Assembly (NCBI GenBank): GCA_031283825.1
Contig: JAITAZ010000423.1
Span: forward strand, 1 to 8,424
DNA length: 8,424 bases
Direction of reading: 5' to 3'
From: Planctomycetaceae bacterium
Lineage (GTDB): Bacteria; Planctomycetota; Planctomycetia; Pirellulales; Thermoguttaceae
Made by a program: the position numbers and the translations under genes. The stretch's first letter is position 1. The number at the start of each line of letters is the position of its first letter. The notes beneath the pieces were generated by a model that saw nothing but the letters and a program-made list of their open reading frames with translations, did no database searches and was not told the origin of the DNA. Below are positions 6,388-8,424 of the stretch, piece after piece.

Positions 6388-8391
6388 ATGTTAAAAGATA
6401 TAATTGCAATTGATTTTGGGACGACTAATACTTATATTGCCAAATGTCCGGCGCATGCGCGGGTTCCGAGCGCTATTCAATTTAACTCTAATTCAGTCGG
6501 CATTGAAACTGCTTTGCTTTATTCTAACGAATCGGCGGATAACTCGCCTTATATCGGAGAGCAAGCTGTCAACGGATTCGGAAGCGCGTCAACAGATGAA
6601 CGACAAAAATACGACTACAAATTCTACTCGCATTTCAAACCCGATATCGTCTCAAGTAAACAAGCAAAACTTAACGCTACTAATTTTCTCGCCGCAATTC
6701 TTCGCGACGCCCGCAAATGTAATATCAATCTCTCGCCGCTCGATTGTAACGTGATTGTTGGAACGCCCAGCGAAGCAGATTCAAAATACCGCGAAACTCT
6801 AATCGAAATTTTCAAAGAAGCCGGATACGGCAACGCAAATTTAATCGACGAACCAATCGGCGCAATGCTCGATAGTATTTCTTCCGGCATGTTTTCAATC
6901 GCCGATATTATCGCCGGATTTTTAGTCATTGATTTCGGCGGCGGAACTTGCGATTTCGCCTTTATTCAAAACGGAAAAGTTCGACGCTCTTGGGGCGAAA
7001 TGAATCTCGGAGGACGACTATTCGACGACCTTTTCTACCAATGGTTCTGCGATCTCAACCCAAATAAAGAACGCGAACTCGAACAAAACGGCGAAGATTT
7101 CTTTGTCCGCGTTTATCATTGCAGACAATGGAAAGAAAAATTCTCGCAATTTATGGCGGTAAATCCGCAAAAAACTTTCTCGTATTCGCTCGGAGATTAC
7201 GGAAAAATCAAAGCCGTTACTTGGAATGAATTCATCGAAAGAGCAGAAAATTATACGCCGACAAAATCATTTCTTAAATTTCAAACCGATTCAAATATTC
7301 CGTTGTCGGAAAAATTAACTTCCGGCAAAATAAATTTATTGCAATGGTTTCAAGATTCTCTGACGTCAGGTTTGTCTTACGCTGGAATTGCAATTGACGA
7401 TATTCGCGTTATTGCTCTTGCGGGCGGTAGTTGTCAATGGTCTTTTGTTGGTGATTATTGCCGTAAATTTCTAAATAACGAAAAATTCTTTCGGAGTAAT
7501 CAACCTTATGCAACAATCGCAAATGGTCTAGCGGTTCTGCCTGCGCTTGAACATGAATTTGAACGTAAGCAGATCGAATTAAAATCGACTACGCCTTTAT
7601 TCGTACAAAAAATCGGCGATGAAATTAAACGCGAACTCAATAGAGGACGCGATAAAATTGTCAACAAAATTGCGGTCGATTTGTTCGATAATAAAATCCG
7701 ACCGATTTTAATATCATTCCGCGAAAACGGCGGGACGATAAGTAATCTCGAAACGGAAATAAGCAAGGAAGCGATGGCGTTTGAAGAAAATATCAACAAG
7801 TTAGTCAACGGCGAAATCGGCGACAGTTTGACGGCTTTGTTTGCAATGGTTTTAGAAAACGCGAGAGATTGGCTCAAAAAGAACGATTTACGAATGGGCG
7901 TTGTTCAAGATAATACAAATTTCAAAGCCGGCAAAGTTGACATCGGCGCAGTTGACCCAAAAGTTGCAGAGTTAATTGTCGGAGTCGTAAATACAATTGT
8001 CGGCGCGATCATTATGATTATTGTTGCGAATATTTGCGGCGGCGGCGGAATGGCAATAATTATGACAGGTCCAATTGGATTAGTTATCGGAGCGATTCTT
8101 GGAGTCGCTGTAGGAATTTTAACTGTTTCGGTAGGTAGAGAGAAAGCAATGACGATGGCGAAAAATTTCAAAATCCCGTCTAATATTTCGCCTTTACCGA
8201 TAACTAAAATCAATCCGTTGAATTCGATTCTTACTGACAAACGAATCGCCGCGTGCAGAAACGATCTAAAGAAAGACCTAGCAAAAAAAATCGACGACGC
8301 ACTACAAGGAATCTTATCAGAAATCACTGAAAAAGTAGAAAATATTATTCGTAACGAAATATCCGCTTTGAGTATTGTTAATATAAAATAA
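6388..8391 (+). CDS. Hsp70-like ATPase fused to a C-terminal glycine-rich membrane hairpin
   Basis: The 667-residue product has an Hsp70/actin-type nucleotide-binding domain at about 4-390: phosphate-1 IAIDFGTTNTYIA (6-18), connect-1-like NLIDEPIGAML (151-161), phosphate-2 FLVIDFGGGTCDF (178-190), LGGRLFDD (207-214), the adenosine motif VIALAGGSC (341-349) and ATIANGLAV (375-383). The DnaK substrate-binding beta-sandwich is missing. Instead come charged helices (about 400-500, probably coiled), then two hydrophobic segments at 528-550 and 554-580 rich in Gly and Ala, including four Gly at 551-554. An amphipathic helical tail (617-660) follows. The layout suggests an ATP-driven protein that inserts a hairpin into a membrane, or a membrane-anchored chaperone. 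It has no signal peptide, so the ATPase is likely cytoplasmic. No DnaJ or GrpE gene is nearby and no Shine-Dalgarno site is seen. The reading frame is complete and ends in TAA followed directly by TAG. Confidence 0.8.
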   Translation: MLKDIIAIDFGTTNTYIAKCPAHARVPSAIQFNSNSVGIETALLYSNESADNSPYIGEQAVNGFGSASTDERQKYDYKFYSHFKPDIVSSKQAKLNATNFLAAILRDARKCNINLSPLDCNVIVGTPSEADSKYRETLIEIFKEAGYGNANLIDEPIGAMLDSISSGMFSIADIIAGFLVIDFGGGTCDFAFIQNGKVRRSWGEMNLGGRLFDDLFYQWFCDLNPNKERELEQNGEDFFVRVYHCRQWKEKFSQFMAVNPQKTFSYSLGDYGKIKAVTWNEFIERAENYTPTKSFLKFQTDSNIPLSEKLTSGKINLLQWFQDSLTSGLSYAGIAIDDIRVIALAGGSCQWSFVGDYCRKFLNNEKFFRSNQPYATIANGLAVLPALEHEFERKQIELKSTTPLFVQKIGDEIKRELNRGRDKIVNKIAVDLFDNKIRPILISFRENGGTISNLETEISKEAMAFEENINKLVNGEIGDSLTALFAMVLENARDWLKKNDLRMGVVQDNTNFKAGKVDIGAVDPKVAELIVGVVNTIVGAIIMIIVANICGGGGMAIIMTGPIGLVIGAILGVAVGILTVSVGREKAMTMAKNFKIPSNISPLPITKINPLNSILTDKRIAACRNDLKKDLAKKIDDALQGILSEITEKVENIIRNEISALSIVNIK

Positions 8392-8393
8392 TA

Positions 8394-8406
8394 GTAACCG
8401 TTCACG
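8394..8406 (+). repeat. Dispersed motif after the Hsp70-like gene
   Basis: GTAACCGTTCACG begins two bases after the TAA stop and equals the left end of element 2 for 13 bases. The window ends too soon to tell whether a full element follows. Confidence 0.7.
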
Positions 8407-8424
8407 CACAAGAGAAAAAATTCC

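Noticed and set aside
6388..8391. Canonical DnaK chaperone
   Set aside because: Only the ATPase domain matches; the substrate-binding domain is missing, membrane segments are present and no dnaJ or grpE is nearby.
7905..8411. 168-codon open frame on the minus strand
   Set aside because: It lies wholly antisense to the membrane-segment part of the Hsp70-like gene, and its hydrophobic composition mirrors that gene's codons.

Overview
The window is about 8.4 kb of AT-rich bacterial DNA with five convincing protein genes, all on the plus strand, and long gaps between them filled with repeats. The best taxonomic hint is the gene at 3237-4568. It joins TPR repeats to two RNA polymerase alpha C-terminal-like (alphaCTD) domains, an arrangement I associate with Planctomycetota. 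The secreted ThuA-like protein at 190-1395, with its RTxxHAF and GHxDD segments, fits the same phylum. Only one of the five genes has a clear Shine-Dalgarno site. A low-GC, possibly host-associated planctomycete is my inference; no rRNA or marker gene is present to prove it.

Layout: (1) 1-189, a leader with degenerate repeat fragments and a telomere-like hexamer tract. (2) 190-1395, a secreted ThuA-like protein. (3) 1396-1643, almost filled by a ~200-bp MITE-like element (element 1). (4) 1644-2444, a solitary DNA methyltransferase. (5) 2445-3236, a ~790-bp gap with a paired-hairpin palindrome, a five-tract G-rich nonamer repeat (strong G-quadruplex candidate) and no credible gene. (6) 3237-4568, the TPR/double-alphaCTD protein, the only gene with a good ribosome binding site and the most C-ending codon use. 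(7) 4716-5981, an ABC/OLD-like AAA ATPase. (8) 5982-6387, a gap holding a second, inverted copy of the element (element 2) plus further motif copies. (9) 6388-8391, an Hsp70-like ATPase whose substrate-binding domain is replaced by a helical region with a glycine-rich double membrane segment.

The genes do not form a tight operon. Gaps of about 150-800 bp separate them, and each gap carries at least one copy or fragment of the motif GTAACCGTTCACGG, often followed by TTTTTAAATTCGG. No established multi-gene system is visible. The methyltransferase, the AAA ATPase and the membrane-tailed Hsp70-like protein are the sort of genes that gather in accessory or defence regions, but functional linkage is only a hypothesis. 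The most novel items are the inverted MITE-like pair (one copy with a candidate 8-bp target duplication), the wider motif family, the G-rich nonamer array, the Hsp70/membrane-hairpin fusion and the TPR/double-alphaCTD fusion.
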